The position numbers were made by a program, and so were the translations under genes. From Alphaproteobacteria bacterium (lineage in GTDB: Bacteria; Pseudomonadota; Alphaproteobacteria; Rickettsiales; UBA1997), in NCBI GenBank assembly GCA_014190355.1, contig BJGH01000012.1, forward strand, positions 1 through 38,910: a stretch of DNA of 38,910 nt, in the 5' to 3' direction. The notes beneath the pieces are model-generated. The model searched no databases. It was not told the origin of the DNA and saw only the letters and a program-made list of their open reading frames with translations. Within the stretch, counting starts at the first letter, position 1; every line of letters begins with the position of its first letter. Positions 1-9,156 of the stretch are shown here, in pieces.

Positions 1-145
1 TGTATCTAGTCACAATGTAGTAATCCACAATCGTTTGTTCGGTCGGAAACTTTTTTTGAAATCTTAAGAAATTCATAAAATCTTTTTGAGTTGGTTAAAA
101 ATTATGATTATTGTAAAAAGATTGTTTCACGATGTCAAGGGATAA

Positions 146-1190
146 TTGCCCAAACACCAAATTATGTTAGAAAAATCTTATATAAAATTTCTCGATGATT
201 TAAAAATACAAATCAAGCAATCGAGGATTAAAGCCCATTTATCTGTAAATCGTGAGTTAATTTTATTATATTATAAAATAGGATTAGCAATATTAGAAAA
301 GCAAAAAGAAGAAGGTTGGGGAACTAAAATTATTGAAAGAGTTGCCAAAGATTTAAAGCAAGAATTTCCTGAAATGACGGGGCTTTCATACACCAATATT
401 CAATATATGCAAAGATTTGCTAAATCTTGCTTCTGAAATTTACCCACAGCTTGTGGGTAAATTAGAAGATCTTCCATTTTTTAATATACCTTGGGGTCAT
501 AATAGAGAGGTCATAGACTCTTTAAGCGAAGTGATGCAAAAATTATGGTATGCCAACCAGACCATAAAAAACGGCTGGTCTCGTAATGTTTTAATGCATC
601 AAATTAAAAGCAATGTTTATAAGCGCCAAACATCGATTGAAAAGACTCATAATTTTGATTTAACTCTTCCAAATCCGCAATCTGAATTAGTCGCTGATTT
701 ACTAAAAGATGAATATAATTTTGAATTTTTAAGAGGTTCTAATTTTAAAGAAAGAGAGCTCGAAGATCATTTGATAAACAACATAACAAAATTCTTACTT
801 GAGCTTGGTAAGGGCTTTGCTTTTATTGGCAAACAATATCACATCGAGGTTGGTGAGCAAGATTTTTATATAGATTTATTGTTTTATAATATTGAACTTT
901 CTTGTTTCGTCGTTATCGAATTAAAAACCGGAGAATTTAGACCCGAATATGCGGGCAAATTAGGATTTTATCTTTCGGTTATTGATGAAAAAATCAAAAA
1001 AAAACATTACCAAAATACCATTGGCATAATCATTTGCACCAAGAATAACAAGGAGATTAGTAAGCATTCCGTGAGATTTATGACCAAACCAATTGGAGTA
1101 TCGGAATATAAAATTGCCGAAAAAATCACTGATAAAAAAATTAAGGAAATCGTGCCAAGTGCCGATGAAATTGAGGGGATAAAAATTTGA
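146..1190 (+). pseudogene. DUF1016 (YhcG-type) PD-(D/E)XK nuclease, frameshifted
   Basis: This is a DUF1016-family nuclease-like gene in two overlapping frames. The first frame (146-436) encodes the helical DUF1016 N-terminal region, ending in a motif like SYTNIQYMQRFA. The second frame (417-1190) continues as NLASEIYPQL and carries the C-terminal nuclease fold, with an Asp in DFYIDLLFY followed by IELKTGEF, the D...ExK pattern of PD-(D/E)XK enzymes. Removing one A from the AAA run at 422-424 joins the frames as RFANLASEIYPQL, so this is a one-base insertion or a sequencing error. The TTG start at 146 has an AAGGGA Shine-Dalgarno-like site 5 bases upstream; an ATG at 164 has none. Family members occur in genomic islands and are thought to cleave DNA. 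The family call is confident and the loss of function is likely. Confidence 0.85.
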
Positions 1191-1254
1191 ATTAACCTAC
1201 TCTAATCATTTTTTTAATTTATACAAAAAAAATTAAATCAAATAAATCGCACAA

Positions 1255-1989
1255 GTGTCAGAAAATTTAACAAAAAATACAAATATTGATACCATTTCTA
1301 AAAAAATCCTTTCATGGTTTTTTGGATCTTTTATGTTATTATTTTCTTTATTACTTCTTTACGAAAGCATATTAGCATCGACTCTTGGTTTTTTTGGTGC
1401 TTTAATTTCTATTCCACCAACTGGAAAGTTAATTAACAAATTTTTACAATCAAAATATAATTTTATTATCGAGGGAAAATTAAAAGTAGCAGTTTGTTTT
1501 GTGCTTTTTGTTTTTCTAATGTCGGCAATACCTAAGACATCGAGACATAATTTACCAAATACTAAACAACAACAATCTCCAGCAAGTTCTGCAGGAACAC
1601 AAAACATTACTATAACAAAAAATGAACAATCCAAACCCCACAAATTTAATATTATTGTAAAAAGTCTTATTGTAAAAAAAATTGATGGTAAATTTAGATA
1701 TTTTTTTGATATTAGAAATAATGGCACTGAAGATTTCAATGGCGAAGTTTCTATATATCTCTATAACAATAAACAATCTTTGGAATTAGGAAGAAATACT
1801 TTTATAACCAAATATCCAATCAATCCCGAGCTTGGAAATCATGTATGGATTGAGATAAATACTGGCACACCTCTTGAACACGGTGAGTATGGAATAACAA
1901 AGTTTAAATATGAGGTAAAATTTAATAATATAATAATTAAATCAGAGGAAGGTGTTATAACAAAAAAATATGAAGATTTATCTTACTAG
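1255..1989 (+). CDS. Hypothetical membrane protein with C-terminal beta-rich domain
   Basis: This 244-residue protein starts at GTG and I do not recognise its family. Residues about 18-55 form one or two hydrophobic segments (LSWFFGSFMLLFSLLLLYES, then ASTLGFFGALISIPP), and residues about 75-92 form another (VAVCFVLFVFLMSAIP). A Gln/Ser/Lys-rich linker (about 95-130) leads to a C-terminal domain with alternating strands, including FRYFFDIRNNGTEDFNGEV, which resembles small extracytoplasmic Ig-like or FxLYD-type domains. A role as an envelope protein is inference. It follows the broken nuclease gene by 64 bases and converges with the tra remnant. Overlapping reverse-strand reading frames look like shadows. 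Confidence 0.6.
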   Translation: MSENLTKNTNIDTISKKILSWFFGSFMLLFSLLLLYESILASTLGFFGALISIPPTGKLINKFLQSKYNFIIEGKLKVAVCFVLFVFLMSAIPKTSRHNLPNTKQQQSPASSAGTQNITITKNEQSKPHKFNIIVKSLIVKKIDGKFRYFFDIRNNGTEDFNGEVSIYLYNNKQSLELGRNTFITKYPINPELGNHVWIEINTGTPLEHGEYGITKFKYEVKFNNIIIKSEEGVITKKYEDLSY

Positions 1990-2085
1990 CTAATCAATAT
2001 TTTTAAACAAAGTTTTTATTAATTTTAAAAATATTATTGAAGTTATTGAAGGGTTTTAAAGAAGCTTTGATAAATAATTTATCAA

Positions 2086-3462
2086 TCATGACATCTCAAA
2101 TTCATGATGTTTAGCAATCATTTGAGTTGAATTGTGGATTTGGTTTTTAACTATTTCAAGTCCTGCTATTTGGTGAAGATCATTGAAATCAGTTGGCTTT
2201 AAATGATGATTTATATCAGAATTTAAGGAAACTAAATTATGAAAATTCGGAATTATGACTTTAGCGCCATATTTTTGTCCCGCTAAATTAGCTTTTTGTA
2301 AACCAATATTTTTTTCACTATACAAATCATTATCTGCGGTTATTACAAAATTTTTATCAGCAAATTTTTCTTTTAAATTTTTTAAAACAGCTTCAATATT
2401 TCCAGCATCAAATGCAACTACAACTGGACTATTTGTAGCCATATTTATTGAAACTGCAGTGGCAAAACCTTCAGCCAAATATATAGTTGAAGATTGAGTA
2501 ATTTTATTTTTAGAAACAATAAAATAATTTCCTTGTTTTTTTCCTCCTTTTAAAAAAGATTTTTTGCCATTTTGATCAATGAATTGAAGGGTTTGTATCT
2601 CACCTTTATTGTTTTGAAGAGGTAATACAATTTTATTATCTTTGGTAAATTTTATTCCTTCGATTATTTGCTGATTAATTAATTTTTTTTGTAAATATTT
2701 GTTTTGAGATATGTTAAAAAAATCAGCTTTTTCAAATTTCTTGAAATATTTTTGAGCCTTTGAAGCAATTTCTAATTCTTGGTTTTGCGGAAGTTTTGAA
2801 GCCTTGATTAATTCTTTATTTTCAATAACATTTCCTAAACTTTTAATGCTATTAATTCCCCATTTAAAAAATTCATCAGTTTTATAATTTTTAATATATC
2901 CAGCTTCTCCATACCAACATAATTCAAATTCACTTTTTTTACCAAATCTAATTTTTTTTCCAATATTATTTATTGATTTATCAAGCGAATTATTAATATC
3001 AATATTTTGTAATTTAATATTATTTTTTATTGATTTTTTTACTTCTTGATTTCTTTGATCAATCCATGATTCTTTAGCAATCTTTGAAACCGGTCTTTTA
3101 AGGGTATAATCTAACTGCGGATTTTTCCATAAAACTCTTCGCCATTGATCGGCGAAAAAACTCGATTTATCCATTACCATTTGTTGATAAGACATGTAAT
3201 TTTTGATATTTTCTTCTGAGGGATAAATTACCGCTTTGGCTTTTTTTTCTTCTAATTGTTGCTTAATTTGTGCTAATTTTTGAGCGTAATCATCTTGATT
3301 TGGGTTAAGATCTTGAGGATTAATTTTTTGCTCTTTTTCAAGATTTTTATTACAATAAAAATGCCAACCTAAATTATATTCATTACAGACATCAAGCTCT
3401 TTGGCTCTTAATTCAAAACTGCAAATAAAAATAAATAATATACTAATGAGGCTTAATTTCAT
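2086..3462 (-). CDS. Chimeric TraF N-terminus fused to Toprim primase-like domain
   Basis: This 458-residue frame joins two unrelated proteins. Residues 1-20 are a signal peptide (hydrophobic LISILFIFICSF, then a cleavable ELRA). Residues 20 to about 150 match the N-terminal half of F-type conjugative TraF, with YNLGWHFYC, PSEENIKNYMSYQQ and WRRVLWKNPQLDYT. From about residue 155 it becomes a plasmid/phage primase-type protein: GKKIRFGKK, then a Toprim fold with the acidic signatures AEGFATA (331-332), AFDAGN (352-355) and TADND (377-379), ending in the usual TDFNDLHQIAGLE. The TraF thioredoxin-like C-terminus and the primase zinc-binding and catalytic N-terminus are missing. A deletion within the tra operon most likely created the joint. 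The start overlaps the traN remnant by 20 bases, as in intact operons. Export of a primase makes no obvious sense, so it is probably non-functional. Confidence 0.8.
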   Translation of the reverse strand: MKLSLISILFIFICSFELRAKELDVCNEYNLGWHFYCNKNLEKEQKINPQDLNPNQDDYAQKLAQIKQQLEEKKAKAVIYPSEENIKNYMSYQQMVMDKSSFFADQWRRVLWKNPQLDYTLKRPVSKIAKESWIDQRNQEVKKSIKNNIKLQNIDINNSLDKSINNIGKKIRFGKKSEFELCWYGEAGYIKNYKTDEFFKWGINSIKSLGNVIENKELIKASKLPQNQELEIASKAQKYFKKFEKADFFNISQNKYLQKKLINQQIIEGIKFTKDNKIVLPLQNNKGEIQTLQFIDQNGKKSFLKGGKKQGNYFIVSKNKITQSSTIYLAEGFATAVSINMATNSPVVVAFDAGNIEAVLKNLKEKFADKNFVITADNDLYSEKNIGLQKANLAGQKYGAKVIIPNFHNLVSLNSDINHHLKPTDFNDLHQIAGLEIVKNQIHNSTQMIAKHHEFEMS

Positions 3463-3948
3463 AACCCTCCATCTTTTTTTTAATTTTACTTTCGATCGCA
3501 GTTTTATCGGGAATTGTTACTTTAGATTCAATGTCGCTTGCAATTTCACCAAGATCCATTTTGTTGAATTGTAATTTTGCCAATTCATCGGCACTAAAAC
3601 CCACACAATCAGGAGCTTGCGGACTTCCCCAATCTTTACCTAATTGATTTTTTCCTTGTTGCATAATCACCCTAGAAATTTTTGAGTTAAAGCAACAATA
3701 GGTCTTCTTATTTTCCATACATTTACCAATAACTGGCATCTTTTTAGAACAATATGAACCCACATAATGGCATAATTTTTTTTCCTGCATAGCCATTAAC
3801 TCAGTTTCATCGGATGAGCACGAAGCATTGGCAATACTTTGTCCCCAGCCATCATCTTTACAGCAATTATTGTAATTTAAAGTTTCTTTACTGCAATTTT
3901 TGCCCTGCCCTGAAAATATTTTTACACAAACGCTCTTTAACCACGTCC
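3443..3948 (-). pseudogene. traN: traN 3' remnant (mating-pair stabilisation protein)
   Basis: This is the C-terminal end of a Cys-rich TraN outer-membrane mating-pair stabilisation protein. An ATG-initiated frame covers 3443-3796 and contains KTYCCFNSKISRVIMQQG, then GKDWGSPQAPDCVGF and ADELAKLQF, all hallmarks of the TraN C-terminus. The same frame continues upstream without an ATG to about 3948, reading WLKSVCVKIFSGQGKNC, then YNNCCKDDGWG and ASCSSDETEL, also typical TraN Cys-rich sequence, before an in-frame TAA. The N-terminal three quarters of the gene are gone. It overlaps the downstream traF start by 20 bases, the original operon spacing. It cannot encode a working TraN. Confidence 0.85.
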
Positions 3949-4132
3949 CTTATATTATGCAAAGACGCCTACATGTTAAAGGTCACAACATGGTAATATT
4001 GCCGATGAAAATTTAGTATATTACGCCAAATTAGCTTAAAAAATTACTAGTCATTTCATTAGTTTAATTTTATAAGAGGTATTGGTTGGGGTTAATAATA
4101 AATTAAAGCTCATTTTAATCCTAACTCTTAAA

Positions 4133-6349
4133 TTAACTTGAAGCTGCAGGAGCTGAAACGCCTCTCCTCCTCAAATCATTTACTCCAACTCCAACAGTTG
4201 TTGGTGGCGTTCCTAACTCTTTTTTCTTTTCTACTTTGATAAGACCGTAAACTCGCTCACAAGTGATATCTTTTAATTCTTCTAATAATTTTTCAACTTC
4301 TTTAGCAATTTTTCCTGATGGTTCTGGTTCATTTTCGATATAAAATTTTTCCTTATTCTCATCTTCCATATCTTCTTCTTTAGCCATTATTCCTAATAGT
4401 TCTGGTTTAGTATGTATGCCCCTTCCGCATTCGATATAAAATTTTTCCTTACTCTCCTTTTTCATATCTTCTAAAAAAAGTTTAGTGACAATTTTAGCTT
4501 CATTTATACCCAAACGGTGAAGATCTAAAAGAAAATCTTGATTTTCAATATCCTGTTTATTGTATTTACACGCTAATTCTTTACCAGTTTTAACATAATT
4601 GTTCTTAGTGCTGTTATAGAAATCCCTTATTAATAACACTCCATTGCCTTCAACACTATTTAAAGCTTCTATGATTTTTGTAACATTTGCGAAATCCAAT
4701 TTTCTATCTGATCTATCAAATGTTTTAGACTTCCAACTGTTATGTTTACATAGATCTCCCAAAAATTTGCCAGCTTCTGGGCTCTTAGAGAGAGAAACTA
4801 GGATACCTCTTATGTTATCAAGATTTGTATCTTCAATCATTTTCTTTAATAACTTTGGTGGAATTTTTTCATAGATTTCTTTTAGTTTATGTTTACCTTG
4901 TGTAGTTTTGGCCAAAACATCGATGTTAACTACCAAATCTCTGACATTAGCACCTTTAATCAATAAATCAGCTCCTATTTTATTATAGAATTCACATGCC
5001 AGCTTACCGTCATCCTTAACTTTTGATAGGGCGCATAAAATATTGCAAATATTATTGGGTTTGACATCATTCGCTTTAAGTTTTTTTTCCCATGAATTTG
5101 TTTCGTTAATTTTTTTATACAATTCTTCTACCTTTTTACCATCATCTTTAATCTTAGACAAAGCGTTGAAGATATTAGAGATTTCTTGGAATTTAGCATT
5201 ATCAATGATATTTGGCCATTTATCTGTAGAAATTTTATCATAGAATTTTTCTACCTTTTTACCATTATCTTCAATCTTAGACAAAGCGTTTAAGATAAGG
5301 GCGATACCCTGGGCACTTGCATTCTCAAGTATATTTGGCCATTTGTTTGGATTAATTATTTCAAAGAATTCTTTTACCTTTTTACCATTATCTTCAATCT
5401 TAGACTTATCTTCAATCTTAGACAAAGCGTTGAAGATATTAGAGATTTCTTGGAATTTAGCATTATCAATGATGTTTGGCCATTTATCTGGAGCAATTTT
5501 ATCATAGAATTCTCCTACCTTTTTACCATTATCTTTAATCTTAGACAAAGCGTTGAAGATAAGGGCGATAGCCTGGGCATTTGCATTATCAAGTATATTT
5601 TGCCATTTGTTTGAATCATTAATTATTTCAAAGAATTCTTTTACCTTTTTACCATTATCTTCAATCTTAGACTTATCTTCAATCTTAGACAAAGCGTTGA
5701 AGATAAGAGAAATTGATAAGGATTTATCATTATATTCTTTATCTATAACATTTTGAAGTATACGATTTATGTTATCACCCCACCCATTTATAATTTTCAT
5801 TAGAACTGTTGTATCCTTACTTGCCCTATTAAGATTTGTAGCTATGAAGCCTGGGCTCTTAATTTTTTTATTTTTAAGTTTGATAATTCTCTGAATTTCA
5901 CCTTTTGTTAAATTATCATGCGATAAACTAAAATTTGATTCTAGAAGTCTTGGCATAAAAACAGCATTAGAAGATGCAGAAGCGGTAGTTCCTTCGTCTT
6001 CAATAACTCTACCTCCACCTCCTTCTCCTCTACCCCTACCTCTACCACCAAGTCGTCGTAGTAAACTTGAATTATTTAATTGAGGTCTTGACACAGAAAC
6101 AGCATTAGAAGATGCAGAAGCGGGAGTTCCTTCGTCTTCAATAACTCCACCTCCACCTCCTTCTCCTCTACCCCTACCCCTACCTCTACCTCTACCACCA
6201 AGTCGTCGTAGTAAACTTGAATTATTTAATTCTTGAGGTCTTGACACAAAAACAGCATTAGAAGATGCAGAAGCGGGAGTTCCTTCGTCTTCAATAACTC
6301 CACCTCCACCTCCTTCTCCTCTACCCCCTCCCCCTACCTCTACCACCAA
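4133..6349 (-). CDS. Large helical-repeat protein (DUF1601/OPR-like) with triplicated Arg-Gly N-terminus
   Basis: This frame of up to 738 residues starts at TTG. The N-terminal 150 or so residues hold three copies of a low-complexity module: Arg-Gly and Gly-rich stretch, VIEDEGTPASASSNAV, then SRPQELNNSSLLRRLGG. The middle (about 150-520) has tandem 35-40-residue helical repeats with a consensus like NIFNALSKIEDNGKKVEEFY. These resemble DUF1601 and octotricopeptide-type repeats known from Coxiella and other intracellular bacteria, often predicted RNA-binding or effector proteins. The C-terminus is charged. There is no signal peptide or membrane span. An ATG at 6395 begins a fourth partial module (SRPQGLNNSSLPRRLGG) with the correct spacing, but a net one-base gain in the C-runs at 6324-6334 throws it out of frame. 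It sits in cargo that interrupts the tra operon. The family call is moderate; secretion is speculation. Confidence 0.65.
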   Translation of the reverse strand: MVVEVGGGGRGEGGGGGVIEDEGTPASASSNAVFVSRPQELNNSSLLRRLGGRGRGRGRGRGEGGGGGVIEDEGTPASASSNAVSVSRPQLNNSSLLRRLGGRGRGRGEGGGGRVIEDEGTTASASSNAVFMPRLLESNFSLSHDNLTKGEIQRIIKLKNKKIKSPGFIATNLNRASKDTTVLMKIINGWGDNINRILQNVIDKEYNDKSLSISLIFNALSKIEDKSKIEDNGKKVKEFFEIINDSNKWQNILDNANAQAIALIFNALSKIKDNGKKVGEFYDKIAPDKWPNIIDNAKFQEISNIFNALSKIEDKSKIEDNGKKVKEFFEIINPNKWPNILENASAQGIALILNALSKIEDNGKKVEKFYDKISTDKWPNIIDNAKFQEISNIFNALSKIKDDGKKVEELYKKINETNSWEKKLKANDVKPNNICNILCALSKVKDDGKLACEFYNKIGADLLIKGANVRDLVVNIDVLAKTTQGKHKLKEIYEKIPPKLLKKMIEDTNLDNIRGILVSLSKSPEAGKFLGDLCKHNSWKSKTFDRSDRKLDFANVTKIIEALNSVEGNGVLLIRDFYNSTKNNYVKTGKELACKYNKQDIENQDFLLDLHRLGINEAKIVTKLFLEDMKKESKEKFYIECGRGIHTKPELLGIMAKEEDMEDENKEKFYIENEPEPSGKIAKEVEKLLEELKDITCERVYGLIKVEKKKELGTPPTTVGVGVNDLRRRGVSAPAASS

Positions 6350-6395
6350 GTCGTCGTGGTAAACTTGAATTATTTAATCCTTGAGGTCTTGACAT
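5935..6395 (-). repeat. Tandem ~140-150 bp coding repeats at the 5' end of the repeat protein
   Basis: Three and a partial fourth tandem copies of a unit of about 140-150 bp lie here, at roughly 5935-6078, 6079-6230, 6231-6372 and 6373-6395. Each encodes SRPQ.LNNSSLLRRLGG followed by an Arg-Gly run of variable length and the acidic VIEDEGT motif. The copies are nearly identical, apart from few substitutions and different numbers of the Arg-Gly hexamer repeat (TACCCC/TACCTC units on the plus strand). Copy-number change by slippage or recombination is expected. Confidence 0.85.
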
Positions 6396-6590
6396 AAAAA
6401 TGGAATTTGTAATTTGTAATAAGTTTTAACTATAAATAATAAAAAATATTCTTGGATGATATTTTTTACTTTAGATAAATTAGTATGTCTATAAAAAAAT
6501 ATAATTTTTTAATTAAAAATTTAATCATAGAATTTTAATCAAAAATACTTTGATTAAATTAATTTTTTGAAAATGGTGCAATATTTTAAA

Positions 6591-7301
6591 TCAAAATAAA
6601 TTCAAATATTTTAGTTTTTTTATTAAAATATTATTGAAGAGTTCTTTATCGCTAAAATGTGGAGCATGGCCACAATTATCAAAATTATGCAACTCAAAAT
6701 CTTTAATTCTTTCGGCAAAATATTTTGATTGCGAACTATGCACCACCATATCTCCCGCACCAGTGAAGAATAGCGTTTGCGGAATATTTGTAAAATCAAG
6801 ATTGAAACATGAAAAATCTTTTAATTCTTTAAGCCAAATTAATAATTTTTGATGATTTTCATCGCTAATTTCAAGATTTTTAATAATTTGCGCTTTGTTT
6901 TTGTCGTTCATTATCGATAAAACTGAAAATTTTTTTAGAGTGGCGTCGAGGTCCTTAGATAGGCTTTGAAAAAAATCGTTATATGTTTTAATAGACATTC
7001 CTGCTTGAATTTTCTCATCCTTAACCATTTGAAAAGGTGGCGCTATTAAAATAAGCAGTTTGGGACTGAAAATTTTATCTTCAATAAGCCTCAAAGATAT
7101 TTGACCACCCAGACTCCAACCTAAAATAATATCCGGATTGTATGGGAAATTTTTAAAAGATTTTTTTAAATCTTCGAAGCCTTCAAATATTGAATAATTG
7201 ATAGATAAAATTTTAAATCTTTCGAGGATTTCTTCAAACAAGCACGACTCGAGAGATTTAAAATTTTGACCCCAACCAGAGAAACAAAGAATTGACTTCA
7301 C
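6591..7301 (-). CDS. BioH-like alpha/beta hydrolase
   Basis: This 236-residue alpha/beta hydrolase resembles BioH, the pimeloyl-ACP methyl-ester carboxylesterase of biotin synthesis. It has an N-terminal strand with the oxyanion motif LCFSGWGQN, the nucleophile elbow GWSLGG (Ser about 63), an acid in FTGAGDMVV (Asp about 181) and the catalytic His in CGHAPHFS (about 212). The size fits BioH/DUF452-type hydrolases. No other biotin gene is present, so the substrate is unknown. The GTG start at 7301 gives an N-terminus that begins directly at the first strand. The frame stays open upstream into 7302-7400. It lies between truncated traC and the repeat protein, so it is cargo inserted into the tra operon. 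Confidence 0.6.
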   Translation of the reverse strand: MKSILCFSGWGQNFKSLESCLFEEILERFKILSINYSIFEGFEDLKKSFKNFPYNPDIILGWSLGGQISLRLIEDKIFSPKLLILIAPPFQMVKDEKIQAGMSIKTYNDFFQSLSKDLDATLKKFSVLSIMNDKNKAQIIKNLEISDENHQKLLIWLKELKDFSCFNLDFTNIPQTLFFTGAGDMVVHSSQSKYFAERIKDFELHNFDNCGHAPHFSDKELFNNILIKKLKYLNLF

Positions 7302-7390
7302 TGACTTTACTTTTTGAATTTTTGTTATAAATTTGTGAGTATGAATGTGGAAAATTATTTCTAATATTTTCTCTAGAGCATCTTCAAAAC

Positions 7391-8413
7391 TTATTGGTTT
7401 ATCACTATTTCTAGTTTTGTGACATTAAAATTTTTGGTGCGAGCGTTATCAATCAATTTGTCAGAATTTTTAGGCAAAGTGATAGAGAAAAATGTTAAAA
7501 ATGGATATTCCATTCGTCTTAAATCTTGAAAATAATCTCCAATCAAATCACGATTTTGATATTGAGCCCATTTGACAGGAAAATTCTTAACTGAAAAAGC
7601 TCTAACTGAAATTTTTTTTTCTTCACAATCTTGATATAAAATAATATTATCTTTGAAATGTCCTAAACTATTTTCTCTATCAACAATCTGCTGATTAATA
7701 TTTTGAAGAGGGTCATAAATATTCTGGCTTTGCCATGCATTTAGATTGAAATTGATAATTTCATCTAACAAATTTATCAATTCTTGAGGTTTATATATAA
7801 AGCAATCAATACCAGCGGTAGTTAATGCGGTTTTTAATTTATCTCTAAAACCAGATAATTCTCTGGTGATTATTATTAAATCATCGGTACTTTTTTTGGT
7901 TTTCAGTAAATTTAATATTGAATTACATTTATCATTATCAACACTTATAGATACTGCTATGATTAATCTAAAATTCTTTAAAGTATAAAAACTTGAATCA
8001 AAAATTGATTGATGATTAGCTTTAGAAAAATATTTTATTCGCTCTTCAGCAAGTTTTTTATAAACTCCACCCTGCTCTTTACGATATTTTTGCCATGAGT
8101 CAAAAAAAGATCCAATTTTTGGCGAACTCCAATTTATAAATTGAATTGAACATCCTTCTAAAATTCCATCAGTAAAAATACTTGATAAAGATTCAATTAC
8201 CCCATCGTTAGCTCCAACAATTGGATTGCCCTCCAAAATAAAACCAATTGAATTATTATTAATAAAAACCTGCGACTCTTCATCATACCATTGATATGGC
8301 AAAAATGATGATATCTGATCAAAATTAAATTGTGGTTTTTTATTATTTTGTGAAAAATTTTTTCCACCCAAATGGTCATTGATTAAATTGTAAATTATAC
8401 TTAAATCAATCAT
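7391..8413 (-). pseudogene. traC: traC 5' remnant (conjugative ATPase, N-terminal region only)
   Basis: About 340 residues match the N-terminal part of TraC, the F-type VirB4-like assembly ATPase. The best start is the ATG at 8413, which overlaps the traV stop in the arrangement ATGATTGA (traV ends with TGA), the usual coupled traV-traC junction. The protein has the TraC-like FSSFLPYQWYDEESQVFINN region and the GILEGCSIQFINW region. The family is about 850 residues with Walker A near the middle; no Walker A or B motif is present here because the gene ends early at a TAA. It therefore cannot power secretion. Beyond the stop lies unrelated cargo, which marks a recombination or deletion endpoint. 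Confidence 0.8.
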
Positions 8414-8807
8414 TTTGCCCCATCCATTTTGCTTGCTCGTCAACTACATAAATTATTTTTTGTGAATGTTGATTCCCATCACTATCAATAAAGGGGGCAA
8501 ACCATACTCTACCTATTTTCTCTTCGGTTCTAAGCAAAGGTTTTGAATCAGAAATTTGATCCTCTTTGTTAGTTTTGTTTTTATTTACATTTTCAGTTTT
8601 TAATGTGGTTAGTTTAATGTTGATTTTGCTTGGAATTTCTGAAAATTGATTGTTATTATTTTCTGAAAGTTTATGAATTAAATCGGCTCTTTTTATTGAT
8701 CGACAATTGCCATCTTTAGCTCCTAATATTGGACAATCCCATGAACTCTTGGTGTTGCTACAATAAGAAATATTCAAAAGTAAAAATATTAAAATAAATT
8801 TTTTCAT
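8406..8807 (-). CDS. traV: TraV-like outer-membrane lipoprotein
   Basis: This 133-residue F-type TraV homologue is the lipoprotein that anchors the conjugative channel in the outer membrane. A short lipoprotein signal (LIFLLLNISYC, lipid Cys about 16) is followed by the Cys-containing SWDCPILGAKDGNC motif, a low-complexity linker, and the C-terminal RVWFAPFIDSDGNQH motif characteristic of TraV. The length is slightly below F TraV (about 170), but both ends look complete. It overlaps the end of truncated traE by 50 bases and the start of traC by 8 bases. It is probably intact but useless without the rest of the channel. Confidence 0.8.
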   Translation of the reverse strand: MKKFILIFLLLNISYCSNTKSSWDCPILGAKDGNCRSIKRADLIHKLSENNNNQFSEIPSKINIKLTTLKTENVNKNKTNKEDQISDSKPLLRTEEKIGRVWFAPFIDSDGNQHSQKIIYVVDEQAKWMGQND

Positions 8808-9156
8808 TAGTTTTTATCCTCAAATCTTGAAATAAATTTATCGCTCCATAAAAACTAGGATGAATCATCTTTAAAAGTGCTTTTGAATTATACTCTAAAT
8901 TTGCAGGACTTACATTTAACATCAAATTTGCAACATCTCTCGTCAAGGCTTCCAGATATCCAACAGACATTTTATGATTCTTGATCGATATTTCTTCACT
9001 TATGGCATTGGGAACTAAAACAATTTCTTTTTTATGTAAAAAAATTGCAAATGATAAAAATAAATTACTTATTATCATTATTAAAAACAAAATTCCTAAG
9101 ATATTTCTTTGATAAAGTAATACATTAGTGTTGTAGATTAATGTTTCTTTATTCAT
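8758..9156 (-). pseudogene. traE: traE, 3'-truncated
   Basis: This is an N-terminal TraE, the F-type inner-membrane component related to VirB8. It has an N-terminal cytoplasmic segment, one transmembrane helix (ILGILFLIMIISNLFLSFAI, about residues 19-38), then the periplasmic domain with VGYLEALTRDVANLMLNVSP and LKMIHPSFYGA. TraE similarity stops at about residue 115 of an expected 185-190. The last 17 or so residues read through sequence that belongs upstream of traV. traK and traB, which normally separate traE and traV, are missing, so one deletion explains the junction. The start is immediately after the traL stop. Confidence 0.8.

Noticed and set aside
1359-1776. Two reverse-strand reading frames opposite the membrane protein gene
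   Set aside because: They overlap the plus-strand protein fully, lack ribosome sites and show no domain; the plus frame has coherent membrane segments.
3814-3996. 60-codon plus-strand frame
   Set aside because: It is the complement of the Cys-rich traN remnant, which has recognisable TraN motifs on the minus strand.
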